DNA of 64,000 nucleotides from Nodosilinea sp. P-1105. GTDB lineage: Bacteria; Cyanobacteriota; Cyanobacteriia; Phormidesmidales; Phormidesmidaceae. The stretch lies in contig NZ_SMDQ01000001.1 in the NCBI RefSeq assembly GCF_012911975.1, forward strand, positions 1-64,000. The letters are read 5' to 3'. The notes beneath the pieces were generated by a model. It was not told the origin of the DNA. It made no database searches and saw nothing but the letters and a program-made list of their open reading frames with translations. A program made the translations under genes and the position numbers. This document shows, piece after piece, positions 36,701 to 45,200 of the stretch. The first letter of the stretch is position 1. Each line of letters begins with the position of its first letter.

Positions 36701-37600
36701 CCCAAAGTGGCCAGTAATGTTTCCCTGCTCATCGTATAGGCAAATATAATCACCCTCGATCCACATCGGGGTGCCATCAAATTTACGTTCCTGGGTTTCC
36801 ACATGGAGTTGGCCGGCATCAAAGAACTGTCGCCAGACCTGCCGCCCATGCTCTAGATTATGGGCAAAAAAAACTGCCGGTGTCAGCCCCATAAACTGCT
36901 CTCGCTCAGCACCATATTGCTTTAGCATCGCATCGTTAACTTTGGTAACGCGCTGGTGGACAAAGACATAGTCCAAAGTGCGGTCTTTATCCACACTGTT
37001 GTCCCAGCGGACAGGGTGATCCAGCATCATAAAGAAAAATCCATCCAGGGACTGGGTGAAAAAAAGCTCAAGCCGAGCTTTTGCCTGCTGGAGTTCTTGG
37101 AGAATATCCTGGGGTGCCAGAGTGACCAACGGATCTAAATTTAGCTCTAGGTCAAGGGTTGCAGAAGATGGCGAAGGGCTTGCCAGGGGGGAGGCAGTCG
37201 CTTGCTGGGTGGTCTGGCGTAGCCCTCGCCAGAGGCTGCTTAGGGTGATTAGGCCTATGGGTTGGCCGGCATCGTTCACCACAGGTAGTGCCGGGAGTTG
37301 ATGCTGATCAAACAGCGCTGCAACTGTGTCTAAGGAGTCTAGGGCTGATATCGATACCGTGGGAACTGTAGAATTGACGTGCGCTGATAAAGGCTGATGC
37401 AGGGTATTGCAGTCCTTTGCTATTAGCGCTATGCCATCTCGCTCGGTAAATAAACCTAGACAGCAACAACTCTCAGGCTCGATGACCACCAGGCAAGGCT
37501 GTTGAGTCTGACTAAGCAACGCGATCGCCTCTGCCACAGAGGCCGTAATTGCCACAGTAGACCATTGCTCTTCAATCACCTGGTGGAGGACACTATCCAT
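33704..37600 (-). CDS. CBS-PAS-GAF hybrid histidine kinase with C-terminal module
   Basis: A 1298-residue soluble sensor kinase. A CBS pair (about 1-130, with LPALPVVNDAGQPIGLITL) suggests adenine nucleotide sensing. Two PAS domains (about 170-310 and 320-440) and two GAF domains (about 455-615 and 630-790) follow, then a coiled coil. The DHp has [12 protein letters not shown] (about 840), the HATPase NLLGNALKF, DTGPGI and GTGLGL, and the receiver (about 1085-1210) LMDIRMPIMDG. The C-terminal module (LPKEWVFQLHQAA onward) closes the protein. All catalytic residues are intact. The first PAS contains an unusual insertion before YVFVHQRVTKVNDAM. It is flanked by a 9-base gap upstream and an 8-base overlap downstream, so three kinases are made from one transcript. 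Confidence 0.93.
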   Translation of the reverse strand: MDSVLHQVIEEQWSTVAITASVAEAIALLSQTQQPCLVVIEPESCCCLGLFTERDGIALIAKDCNTLHQPLSAHVNSTVPTVSISALDSLDTVAALFDQHQLPALPVVNDAGQPIGLITLSSLWRGLRQTTQQATASPLASPSPSSATLDLELNLDPLVTLAPQDILQELQQAKARLELFFTQSLDGFFFMMLDHPVRWDNSVDKDRTLDYVFVHQRVTKVNDAMLKQYGAEREQFMGLTPAVFFAHNLEHGRQVWRQFFDAGQLHVETQERKFDGTPMWIEGDYICLYDEQGNITGHFGVQREVTSRKCAEASLRESEARWQLIIQASHDGIFDIDLATGVGFYSDRFKAMLGYQPHEFANTREQWVELLHPDDRDRVLTAKAAYLEHRQPELIQEYRLRCKDGSYRWIFDRVLAVWDDAGNPIKVVGSCTDITSHKQTEADLKKRERYLAALVDIQRQLLATQGHHHYYQAVLETLGAISEASRVYLFENHWDTAGNMLMSQRAEWCAEGILAEIDNPDLQNMSYLELFPRWAASLSRGESIHGRVADFPASERLILEPQGIQAILILPLLLEDHFFGFIGFDNCESGRGWNAVEIDLLSAAAAAISLHQRHFQTHQKQHQMEQALRLIVEGTAAKIGQDFLRSLVRQLAKILDVRYAFIAELVGPDKNRARTLAFWQGDQWGDNIEYDLAGTPCEQVAVGEIIYYPDSVQSRFPQHQHLADLAAESYLGIPLNNALGEVFGYLKVLDDRPLRDQAFSEQILRIFAARVGAELERKQAEDAMAILLTQAQDQARDLEKAKQAAEIASRAKSDFLAHMSHELRTPLNAILGFTQIINRLPNLPGDVQDYITIIGRSGQHLLTLINDVLEMSKIEAGRLRLQVHDVDLYQLLDNIYEMLSLKATAQGLNLTFERLSQVPQYITVDEGKLRQVLLNLLGNALKFTSQGQVSLHIKATAIHGDRTATMTLSFAVEDTGPGIAPEDVPRLFKPFVQTRTGKQYNEGTGLGLTISQKFVQLMGGTITVESVVNQGSIFRFQIPVTSASTAIHAAEQPTQRVVGVHPCHLPCRVLIVEDHWDNQQVLLKLLQPLGFDLQVAQNGQDAILLWAQWQPHAILMDIRMPIMDGYEAIQQIRAQEQQSRVATEFSTHFAARPTTKIIAVTSGAFDQERSIILESGCDDFISKPFQEQELLTKLAQHLDLTYQYVAHKRLERKANQESTVTSLEPPRLLTEALTLDGLPKEWVFQLHQAATLGRDTHILRLIQQLPEPQSQLSRALSQWVEDFEFEPILALTRAAGYD

Positions 37601-37609
37601 AGACTGGCA

Positions 37610-39181
37610 TCATTGGCTTTGATCTAAAACCCGTTGGGTGATGGTAAGGATTGATTCAAACTGGAAGTTTCCGTTCCACTCAGCTAAGACCTTGGCCAAG
37701 GGTAAATAAACGCCGGGAACCTGTTGGAGCAGACTTGCAATTTGCTGATCAAATCCCTGGGTAGCGGCTCTATGTAATCGGACAACCCAGTCCATCGATA
37801 GCGCTTTATTTGCTAAGGCTTCAGCCATCAGAGCTGAAACAGCCTCTAGGGATAAGGCCGAACCGACCGGAGCTTCGTTCGCCAGCGTCTCAATCTCTAC
37901 TGAATTAGCCACTGGCGTTACATTCAACACTGCTGTTGCCATTTGAATAGGCAGGTGAAATGCCACTTTGGTCCCTTGCCCAGGGGTACTGGTAAGATTA
38001 ATCTGTCCGTCCAGAGCTTGAATGTATTGGTGACTGATATAGAGGCCGAGCCCTAGCCCCCCTTCGGACTGGGGCTGTGAATCAGACTGAGTAAAGGCCT
38101 GAAATAGCTGATTTATCTCATGATGATTGATACCGCAGCCGGTATCTTCGATCGTGAAAGATAAGACGCCAACAGGTCGTTGGCTGTGGCGATTAGGGTG
38201 GCCGTTTAAGGGTAAGCCTTGCCAGTCACTATCTCCTAGGACAACCTCAAAGTTCACTTGCCCTGATGTCGTAAATTGAATTGAATTTTTCAAAACTTGA
38301 GTCAGAATTTGCTGTAGCTTACTGTCATCTGAATAGATATACTTAGGGATATTAGGGCTGATAGCAATGTTGAGATTTAGTCCTTTTTTTTGAGCTTGAG
38401 ATTGAAATTCAGAAATAATTTCACCAAGAAATAAGTAAAAATCAAACTCTTTTTTGCTGACACTGATTTGAGATGACTCGGTGCGAGTAATCGTCAAAAT
38501 TTGATTGATCATTCCAAGGAGACTTTGAGCACTTTTGTGAATGCTAGAAACATAGTCTTGATGTTCTTGTTTGAGGGTTTCATCATTCGCCATCAATCCT
38601 GAAAAACCCAGAACCGTATTCAAGGGTGTTCGTAACTCGTGACTCATTTTAGCGATGAATTCACTTTTTGCACGGTTGGCCATTTCCGCAGACTCTTTTG
38701 CATCTTGCAGTGCTGCTTCGGTGCGTCTATGGGCCTCAATTTCTTGCTGTAACTGCTGGTTTTGCCTAGATAGCTGATTTTGTAGACGCTGAATGGTTAG
38801 TTGATGAGCAATGCGAGCTATGATTTCTGCGGCCTGAAATGGCTTGGTGACATAATCTGCTCCACCCATTTCAAAGGCCTTGACTTTATCAATTACATCA
38901 TCCAAGGCGCTTAAAAATATGATGGGAATGTCTTTTGTATCTGGATCAGTCTTTAACTGTTGACAGACTGCATAACCATCCAGTATTGGCATGCGAATGT
39001 CTAGCAAGATTAGGTCTGGGGGGGACGATTTAACACTCACCAGTGCCATTTCACCGTTAGTAACACAGCGAATTTTATAGCCGAGGTTTGTGAGACTTAC
39101 CGACAAAATCCGCAGGTTGTCGGGAGAGTCGTCTACGACTAGAATGCTTCCCTTATAGGTGTTCGCTGGTTGTGAATCCAT
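37610..39181 (-). CDS. REC-histidine kinase with C-terminal module
   Basis: A 523-residue soluble protein. The receiver (about 10-130) has Asp in LLDIRMPILDG, a coiled coil covers about 130-175, and the DHp carries [12 protein letters not shown]. The HATPase (about 290-410) has a somewhat unusual N-box (VLKNSIQF), DTGCGI and GLGLGL. There is no C-terminal receiver, yet the array module (LSMDWVVRLHRAA onward) is still present at the C-terminus, attached through a linker to the ATPase. This shows the module is independent of the receiver. The DHp-proximal part of the gene is more AT-rich than its neighbours. It is probably the first gene of the transcript that includes the CBS and CHASE2 kinases. 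Confidence 0.92.
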   Translation of the reverse strand: MDSQPANTYKGSILVVDDSPDNLRILSVSLTNLGYKIRCVTNGEMALVSVKSSPPDLILLDIRMPILDGYAVCQQLKTDPDTKDIPIIFLSALDDVIDKVKAFEMGGADYVTKPFQAAEIIARIAHQLTIQRLQNQLSRQNQQLQQEIEAHRRTEAALQDAKESAEMANRAKSEFIAKMSHELRTPLNTVLGFSGLMANDETLKQEHQDYVSSIHKSAQSLLGMINQILTITRTESSQISVSKKEFDFYLFLGEIISEFQSQAQKKGLNLNIAISPNIPKYIYSDDSKLQQILTQVLKNSIQFTTSGQVNFEVVLGDSDWQGLPLNGHPNRHSQRPVGVLSFTIEDTGCGINHHEINQLFQAFTQSDSQPQSEGGLGLGLYISHQYIQALDGQINLTSTPGQGTKVAFHLPIQMATAVLNVTPVANSVEIETLANEAPVGSALSLEAVSALMAEALANKALSMDWVVRLHRAATQGFDQQIASLLQQVPGVYLPLAKVLAEWNGNFQFESILTITQRVLDQSQ

Positions 39182-39270
39182 CTAAACTAGAGTGAGTTGA
39201 GACAAAAGACGCTAAAAAGGTAGAGCAGACATTGATAAAGCGGTATTTTCTGACTTCAATTAAACACCCT

Positions 39271-39594
39271 TCATCCAATATTTTTCAAGATCTGAAAGAT
39301 AGCTTGCTCTAGGACAATCACCTCATGTTCATAACTCTTGTATAAGGCCATCTGGCTATGCAAATTTTGATGAAGGAATACCAGATCTTCAAGCTTTTGG
39401 ATCGTCCGAGTCGTTCTAGTTTTAGATGATGAAAGGCTTGGGTTTAGAATATCTGTACTGGTCAGTGTTTCAATAGAAAAAAATAAATCGTTAATATTGA
39501 TGCTTTCCCGGGACCGGGTTTGACTGAGCAACTTACGGATATAGTAGCTGGTTGTGGGAGATAGACGAACTTGAGATACCGTGTGAGTTTTCAT
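39271..39594 (-). CDS. small protein of unknown function in the kinase array
   Basis: A 107-residue protein rich in Ser, Thr, Leu and Ile, with predicted helices at about 14-30 and 68-105. It has no motif, signal peptide or TM segment that I recognise. The C-terminal helix (QKLEDLVFLHQNL onward) could form a coiled coil. The ATG at 39594 is preferred to a TTG four codons earlier. The gene lies 89 bases ahead of the REC-kinase gene and is AT-rich relative to the kinases. It could be a connector or adaptor of the neighbouring kinase, but that rests only on position. Confidence 0.55.
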   Translation of the reverse strand: MKTHTVSQVRLSPTTSYYIRKLLSQTRSRESININDLFFSIETLTSTDILNPSLSSSKTRTTRTIQKLEDLVFLHQNLHSQMALYKSYEHEVIVLEQAIFQILKNIG

Positions 39595-39673
39595 GGTTGC
39601 GGTCAAAGCGAATGATTTGGTAGATGCGCGGTCAATTGAGTTTGAAAGACTGTTCTATGTGTCTTGGGAGATG

Positions 39674-39931
39674 TTATGAATGAATACTGTGATTGAGCGA
39701 TCGCAGGCTTAGCCAAACAGTATACTCCGATGGAGAAGTTGATATACAGACATGGCTGCCTTTTGCGGCCTGAACAAAAGCAACTTCATAAGCCCTGAGT
39801 CGCTCTGCTGCGGGGAATAAGCGGAACCGGGTGTACAGCTTATTTTTATAACTACACCCATCTTGAATCCCATGGTGCCAATACTTAAAGGGGTGAACTA
39901 GGCTGTGGTCTATGACTAGTGGTGACTCCAT
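39674..39931 (-). CDS. small protein of unknown function with upstream regulatory element
   Basis: An 85-residue protein with an N-terminal half rich in aromatic and His residues (PFKYWHHG, KLYTRFRLF). It has no recognised domain. Its ATG (39931) lies 83 bases from the 19-bp element at 40015-40033, so it may be the first gene transcribed from that promoter. A partly similar sequence (IDxS, PFxYW) occurs in a short frame at 53753-53959, which also lies downstream of a copy of the element. This suggests a duplicated promoter-plus-small-gene unit. Confidence is moderate because it is short. Confidence 0.45.
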   Translation of the reverse strand: MESPLVIDHSLVHPFKYWHHGIQDGCSYKNKLYTRFRLFPAAERLRAYEVAFVQAAKGSHVCISTSPSEYTVWLSLRSLNHSIHS

Positions 39932-40014
39932 AGTGAACGTGATAGACGTGAGAAGAGGTCATGGTAAATGTCGGACTGTGATGGCTTATGGCTTACTTTG
40001 CAGTGTAGAAGCTA

Positions 40015-40033
40015 AATGTGACATCCCTGTGGA
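40015..40033 (-). promoter_or_regulatory. 11-bp-spaced GTG direct repeat element, copy B
   Basis: The top strand reads AATGTGACAT-CCCT-GTGGA, identical to copy A (29188-29206) at all positions except the four-base spacer, where three bases differ. GTG boxes are at 40018 and 40029. On the minus strand similarity to copy A continues downstream with matching CTG and TAAG blocks. It lies 83 bases ahead of the 85-residue gene. Confidence 0.5.
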
Positions 40034-40157
40034 GACTATGGCAGGAAGGCCGCAGACAGTAGAACTATTGCCCGTGCACAACAGGTAGAACGGAAATCTC
40101 GCCCTACGTACAGGTTGGCGCTGATGGACGTAGGTGAGACATCTCTGCCGTGGAGTA

Positions 40158-40535
40158 CTACTCGCTATCCCACTGCAGGGCCAGGGCGATTTGATCGCCC
40201 AACATCCCAGGGTCAAAAGGCTTGCTGATAATGGCTTCTGCACCCAATTCGGCATATTGCTGTTCTGATACAATGCCCCCTGTAGCGGTAAGCATAATCA
40301 CCGGAATCAATTGAGTTTCAGGGGTTTGCTTCAACGTTTTAAGCGTGCTCAGACCATCAACCTCAGGCATGAGAACATCGAGCAAGATGGCGTCAGGCTG
40401 GGTTTCAGCGGCGATCGCCACTCCATCTTGTCCAGAACCAGCGGTCAGCACCCGCCACCGCATTAAGGTTTGCAAACTGACCTTGGCAATTTCGCGAATA
40501 TCATCTTCATCATCAATCACTAAGATTTGCTTCAT
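40158..40535 (-). CDS. single-domain response regulator (CheY/PatA-like receiver)
   Basis: A 125-residue lone receiver with the acidic pair in VIDDEDD, phospho-Asp53 in LLDVLMPEVDG, Thr in MLTATGG and Lys105 in ISKPFDPG. All residues for phosphorylation are present and there is no output domain, so it probably relays phosphate or acts by protein binding. The variant 'MLTATGGIVSEQQYAELGA' is typical of small receivers beside cyanobacterial hybrid kinases. It follows the OmpR-HPt-REC gene with a 111-base gap on the same strand and probably closes that transcript. A CCTACGT/ACGTAGG inverted repeat after its stop (40103-40134) could be part of a terminator. Confidence 0.92.
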   Translation of the reverse strand: MKQILVIDDEDDIREIAKVSLQTLMRWRVLTAGSGQDGVAIAAETQPDAILLDVLMPEVDGLSTLKTLKQTPETQLIPVIMLTATGGIVSEQQYAELGAEAIISKPFDPGMLGDQIALALQWDSE

Positions 40536-40646
40536 ACTCAGACCAAGATGCTGGTTATGCCTAAAACTGTAACCGATATTTCCCGTTAGGCCCCTCTGCT
40601 CAATTCTGGCGCAGGAAGTTCCTAAGCCAGCAAAGCGTTTCCCCTC

Positions 40647-42164
40647 CTATCCAACTGGGGGTGGTTTACGCCAGGTTTGCAAAAGACGATGGCGTTCTAC
40701 TCGGTTGAAAATGCGAGTGATGATTTCAGGTTCGGTGAAGGGCTTGGCCACATAGTCATCAGCGCCAGAATTATAGAGTTTCAGGATCGTTTCTGGCTTC
40801 CGGTGGGCAGTCAAAAACAGGATAGGCAACCCGTTCCAGGTATCATGGTCGCGGACCTGTTGGCAAAGGTCGATGCCGTTTAGCTCAGGCATATCCACGT
40901 CTAAGATCAGCAGGTCTGGTGCTTCCTGGGCTAATCGGGTCCACACCTGAAGCGGATCATCCAGGGTTAGAACCTCGATGCCCCAGCAAGATAGCATGGT
41001 TTGCAGTGTCGCCAGAATAGTGTCATCGTCATCGATGGCCAGGACTTTAATCGGTGCCTGGCCTTCAGCCGGGGATGGGGCCGAGGAAGTTAGGATCACT
41101 GCTGCAGGCTGAGATGGTTGGGAAGCGGACGAGGGTTGCTCCGTGGACGGCTGAGGTGGTTTCTCGATCGCTTGCCGGAGCGCCGTGACCAGGCCCTGCA
41201 GCTGACTGACCGTTGTCGGGGAAGCCGTGGCTAACTCTTGCTCAATCGCGTGGCTCAGGCGGGATCCTTCCAAAAAGCCAAACATGCCCAGGGAGCCAGA
41301 TAGTTTGTGGGCATCCGCTAAGGCAACCTGGCGTAACGCCTCGGGCAATGCTCCCGATTCCAGGGCGGCCACCGCTTGCTCTAGGCTCGCTATCCGCTGG
41401 AGGGTAGGTGACTTGAATTTTTCCCACAGGGCGATCGCCGCTTCCCGGGCTTCATCCTGCCGGGCGGCTTTTTGCAGGTCGGGGGAGCTAGTAGCAGGGG
41501 GTCGCAGTCGGTAGCCCATGCCATATACCGTATCAACCATGGTATCGGCCCCGACTGCTTTGAGCTTGCGCCGCAGCCGTTTAATGTGAGTCCGAACGGT
41601 GTCTTCCCCGGGGGCATCGTCAAAGCTCCAGAGATGCTCAAGAATGCTGGTGCTACTAAAAATCCGTTGGGGATGCCGCAGAAACAGCTCTAGCAGGCCA
41701 TATTCCTTAGGCGATAGGGAAAGTTGCTGATGCTGGTAGGTTACCTCGCAGGTGCTGGGGTCAATGCACAAATCCCCCGATCGCAGGATAGGATCCGCTA
41801 GATTGCCGGGGCGACGCAGCAAAGCCCGGATGCGGGCAGAAAGCTCGTTGAGGGTGCAGGGTTTGACCAGATAGTCGTCGGCCCCTGCATCGAGCCCTAA
41901 AACTTTATCGGCGGTATCGCCCTGGGCGGTTAACAGCAAAACCGGCTTGCCATAACGGGCCTGGCGCAGTCTTTGGCAGAGACGAATGCCGTCAAGCTTA
42001 GGCAAGTTAACGTCTAACACGATCAAATCATAGTCGGCTGCCAGGGCATAGTCCCAGCCTGCTTCGCCGTCGGCGGCCACATCCACAGCATAGTGTTGCG
42101 AACCCAGGAAATCTGCAAGTTGCTGGGTTAAAAGCTCGTCATCGTCTACCAATAAAATGCGCAT
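40647..42164 (-). CDS. OmpR-family regulator fused to HPt and second receiver
   Basis: A 505-residue multi-domain regulator. The N-terminal receiver has Asp51 in LDVNLPKLDG and Lys in LVKPCTL. The OmpR/PhoB winged helix (about 125-222) contains LSPKEYGLLELFL and VRTHIKRLRRKL. An HPt domain (about 240-335) carries DAHKLSGSLGMFGF, with the phospho-His and the HxLxG pattern. After a Pro/Ser-rich linker a second receiver (about 372-495) has ILDVDMPELNG and VAKPF. Receiver, DNA-binding domain, HPt and receiver in one chain is a rare order; it lets one protein act as both phosphotransfer hub and transcription factor. It directly follows the six-PAS hybrid kinase gene (40-base gap), its likely phosphodonor. 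It is the only DNA-binding regulator in the array. Confidence 0.93.
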   Translation of the reverse strand: MRILLVDDDELLTQQLADFLGSQHYAVDVAADGEAGWDYALAADYDLIVLDVNLPKLDGIRLCQRLRQARYGKPVLLLTAQGDTADKVLGLDAGADDYLVKPCTLNELSARIRALLRRPGNLADPILRSGDLCIDPSTCEVTYQHQQLSLSPKEYGLLELFLRHPQRIFSSTSILEHLWSFDDAPGEDTVRTHIKRLRRKLKAVGADTMVDTVYGMGYRLRPPATSSPDLQKAARQDEAREAAIALWEKFKSPTLQRIASLEQAVAALESGALPEALRQVALADAHKLSGSLGMFGFLEGSRLSHAIEQELATASPTTVSQLQGLVTALRQAIEKPPQPSTEQPSSASQPSQPAAVILTSSAPSPAEGQAPIKVLAIDDDDTILATLQTMLSCWGIEVLTLDDPLQVWTRLAQEAPDLLILDVDMPELNGIDLCQQVRDHDTWNGLPILFLTAHRKPETILKLYNSGADDYVAKPFTEPEIITRIFNRVERHRLLQTWRKPPPVG

Positions 42165-42204
42165 ATGCTGTCTCCAAGCGCTGTGATACCCATCGAGGCG
42201 ATCG

Positions 42205-45200
42205 CTACTGGCGATCGGAGGGCAGGGTCAGTTGCATCAGAACCTCAAATTTAAAGTCTTGCAGTAACAGGTCAAGGGTGTCGATTAAGGCCTTGTGTTC
42301 AGGGGGAATTTGTTGAACCAATTGGGCCACTTCGTGGCTGTCACAAAGCATTGCAGCTCGGTGTAGGGCACTAATCCAATCGGCAGACATGACCTGAAGG
42401 GCACTAGCCTCTAAGCGGTTGCTCAAGGATTTTGGCGGTAGATCTTGGGTTTGCTGGGCGACCGCCTGGGCGTAGCGATAGCGCAAACCCAGGTGATCAG
42501 CCATCTTGGCCAGCAACAGATTGAGCTGAATAGGCTTGCTGACAACGTCGTCACAGCCGGCCCCGAGGGCCTGGTAACGCTGATCGCGAGAAGCCTGGGC
42601 GGTCAGGGCAATAATGACTGGCCCCAGCCCTTCGCCGTGCTTCTGGGCTTCGGCCCGAATGCAACGGGTAGCTTCGTAGCCATCCATCTCTGGCATGCGC
42701 AAATCCATCCAGATCAGGTGGGGATGCCACTGACGCCAGCGGGCGATCGCTTCGGCCCCGTTAGTCGCTTCCTGTACCGCTAGGCCCAGTCTAGAGAGAG
42801 AAGCTACCAATAGATAGCGGTTTTCGGGCTGATCATCGGCAACTAAAATGCGGTAAGTGGGCTGCCCTGGTGCCAGGCCAATCACTGTACCCAGGTTGTC
42901 TGTTGAGGTGACGTCTTCGGCCTGGGCCAACCGCAGGGGCAGAGTGAATCGGAACGTGCTCCCCTCTCCGAGGGTGCTGTTGACAGTTAGCTTCCCTGCC
43001 ATCAAATGCACCAGGCTGCGACTAATGGCTAGGCCCAGCCCGGTTCCTTCGAGCGATACTCTGCCTGCTTTAGCCTGGGTAAAGGCATCAAAGATGGCAG
43101 CGAGGTCACTGGGGTCTATACCTGTACCGGTATCTTCAACGGCAAAGGCAAGGTACGCCGAGGGCTGGTCTATTGCAGACTCTGGGGCAATTTCCTCTGG
43201 GGAGTGCAGGCTGACCCGCAGGGCAATGCCCCCTACTTCAGTAAATTTCACAGCGTTGCCCAACAGATTAATTAATACCTGGCGCAACTTGTTAGGATCC
43301 GCCACGATGTATTGGGGCAAGTCCGGTGACAAGGCTAGGGTAAAGGTTAGATCGTTATCTTCTGCCCGCTCCTGGAACATGGCTTGGAGATCGCGGAGCA
43401 AGCTGAAGAGATCGATACTTTCGGGCTCTAGGGTAATGCAATTGGCTTCAATTTTAGACAGATCCAGAATGTCGTTGATTAGATGTAGCAGATGGTCGCC
43501 GCTGCGCTGCATGATGCGGATGTATTCTCGCTGCTGGGCCTGAAGGGAGGAATCGGCATTGAGAATTTGGGCAAAGCCCAGAATCACATTGAGGGGAGTG
43601 CGCAGTTCGTGGCTCATGTTGGCCAAAAACTCGTCTTTGATGCGGGTGGCGCGACTGAGGTCTTGGTTGGCGATCGCCAGCTCCTGGTTGCGATCGCTCA
43701 ACTGCTGCTGGGCGCGCTGGCGCTCCTGTAGCTCTCGCTGGAGTTGCTCAAATAGAATGGACTGCTGGAGGGCGATCGCCAGTTGGTTAGCCAGCTGCTG
43801 CCCCAGGTCAATGTCTGACGATAGCCACTGGCGGGGGCCACAGCACTGGTGAATGCACAGCAGCCCCCAAAGGCGATCGCCACAGAGCAAGGGCAGCACT
43901 AGGCTGGCCCGCACCTGAAACTGGGCCAGAAGGTTGGCGTGGCAGTCAGCCAGATTGGCTTTGTCGGTATCATTAATCACCAAATAATGACCCTGCCGAT
44001 AGAGGTTGGCGTAGTTTGTTCCAAAGCAGTGGTCATGGACCGGGGTGGCCAGCACCGAGGCCAGACCATCAACGCAGGCTTCGGCGACAAACTCACCCTC
44101 GTCGTAGCCCGATTCGGAGTAGAACTTAAAGATTCCCACCCGATCGGCATGGAGACAGCGACGAATTTCCTGGCAGGCGGTGGTAAAAATTGTGGATAGG
44201 TCCAGGGACTGGCGAATGCGCTGGCTCACCTCCCGCAGCAGGGTTTCCCGGGCCGCCTGCTGACGAATAATATGCTCGACCCGCTTGCGATCAGTAATGT
44301 CGATAACCACCCCGAACATCCGGACGATTCGCTCCCCCTGATACTCGAATTCAAGGCGGCTGTTAATATGGCGTACTTCACCATCGGGTCGAAGGATACG
44401 CATATCAAAGTTTTGGGGAATCCCCTGATTGGCCTCAGTAACCCGCTCTAAAAAGCAGGATCTATCATCGGGATGAATCTGCTCAAGGTGCTCATTAAAA
44501 GTCGGCTCATCCTGGTCTGGTGCCATACCAAAGATCCGGAAGATCTCGTCTGACCAGGTAATTTTCTGGGTGGCTAAATCAAAAGACCAGTACCCCAAGT
44601 GGGCTATTTCTTGGGCCTTTTCCAGTTTTTCCCGCAGGTCTGCCAGGGATATTTCGGAGTTTTTGCGATCAGTAATATCTTGATATAGACCAATGAATCG
44701 GAGGGGCTGACCGGCTTCATCCCACTCCACCACTTTTCCCTGGGCTAAGCTCCATCTATAGGTACCATCTTGGCAGCGGAGGCGATGTTCATTTGTATAA
44801 ATTGCAGTTTCCCCCTGCACATGTTTTGCAATATCTGCATCTAGCTGGGCCTGATCTTCAGGGTGAATCCGGTTTGCCCACTCGGCAAGGGTGTTGTCAG
44901 CTGTTTCATCAGCACCGTAGCCCGCGATTTCTTTCCAGGGGTTTTGGGAATAAACTATCTCATTAGTTTGCATATTCCAGTCCCAGGTACCAGTGCTACT
45001 GCTTTGTAGGGCTAGCTCTAGCCGTAGTTGATTGTCCCGTAGCGTTAGCTCAGTCTGTTTGCGATCGGTAATGTCTAAACAAGTGCCAAATAGGCGAGTT
45101 ATTTGCCCCATCTCGTCGCGACCGATTTTGCCACGTCCTTCGTGATAACGAATTTCGCCATTGGGTAGCAGAGCCCGATAGTCAATTTGGTAGGGTGTAC

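Noticed and set aside
42857-43543. 228-codon open frame antisense to the six-PAS kinase
   Set aside because: Antisense to conserved DHp/ATPase codons; Ser/Arg-rich and without a domain.
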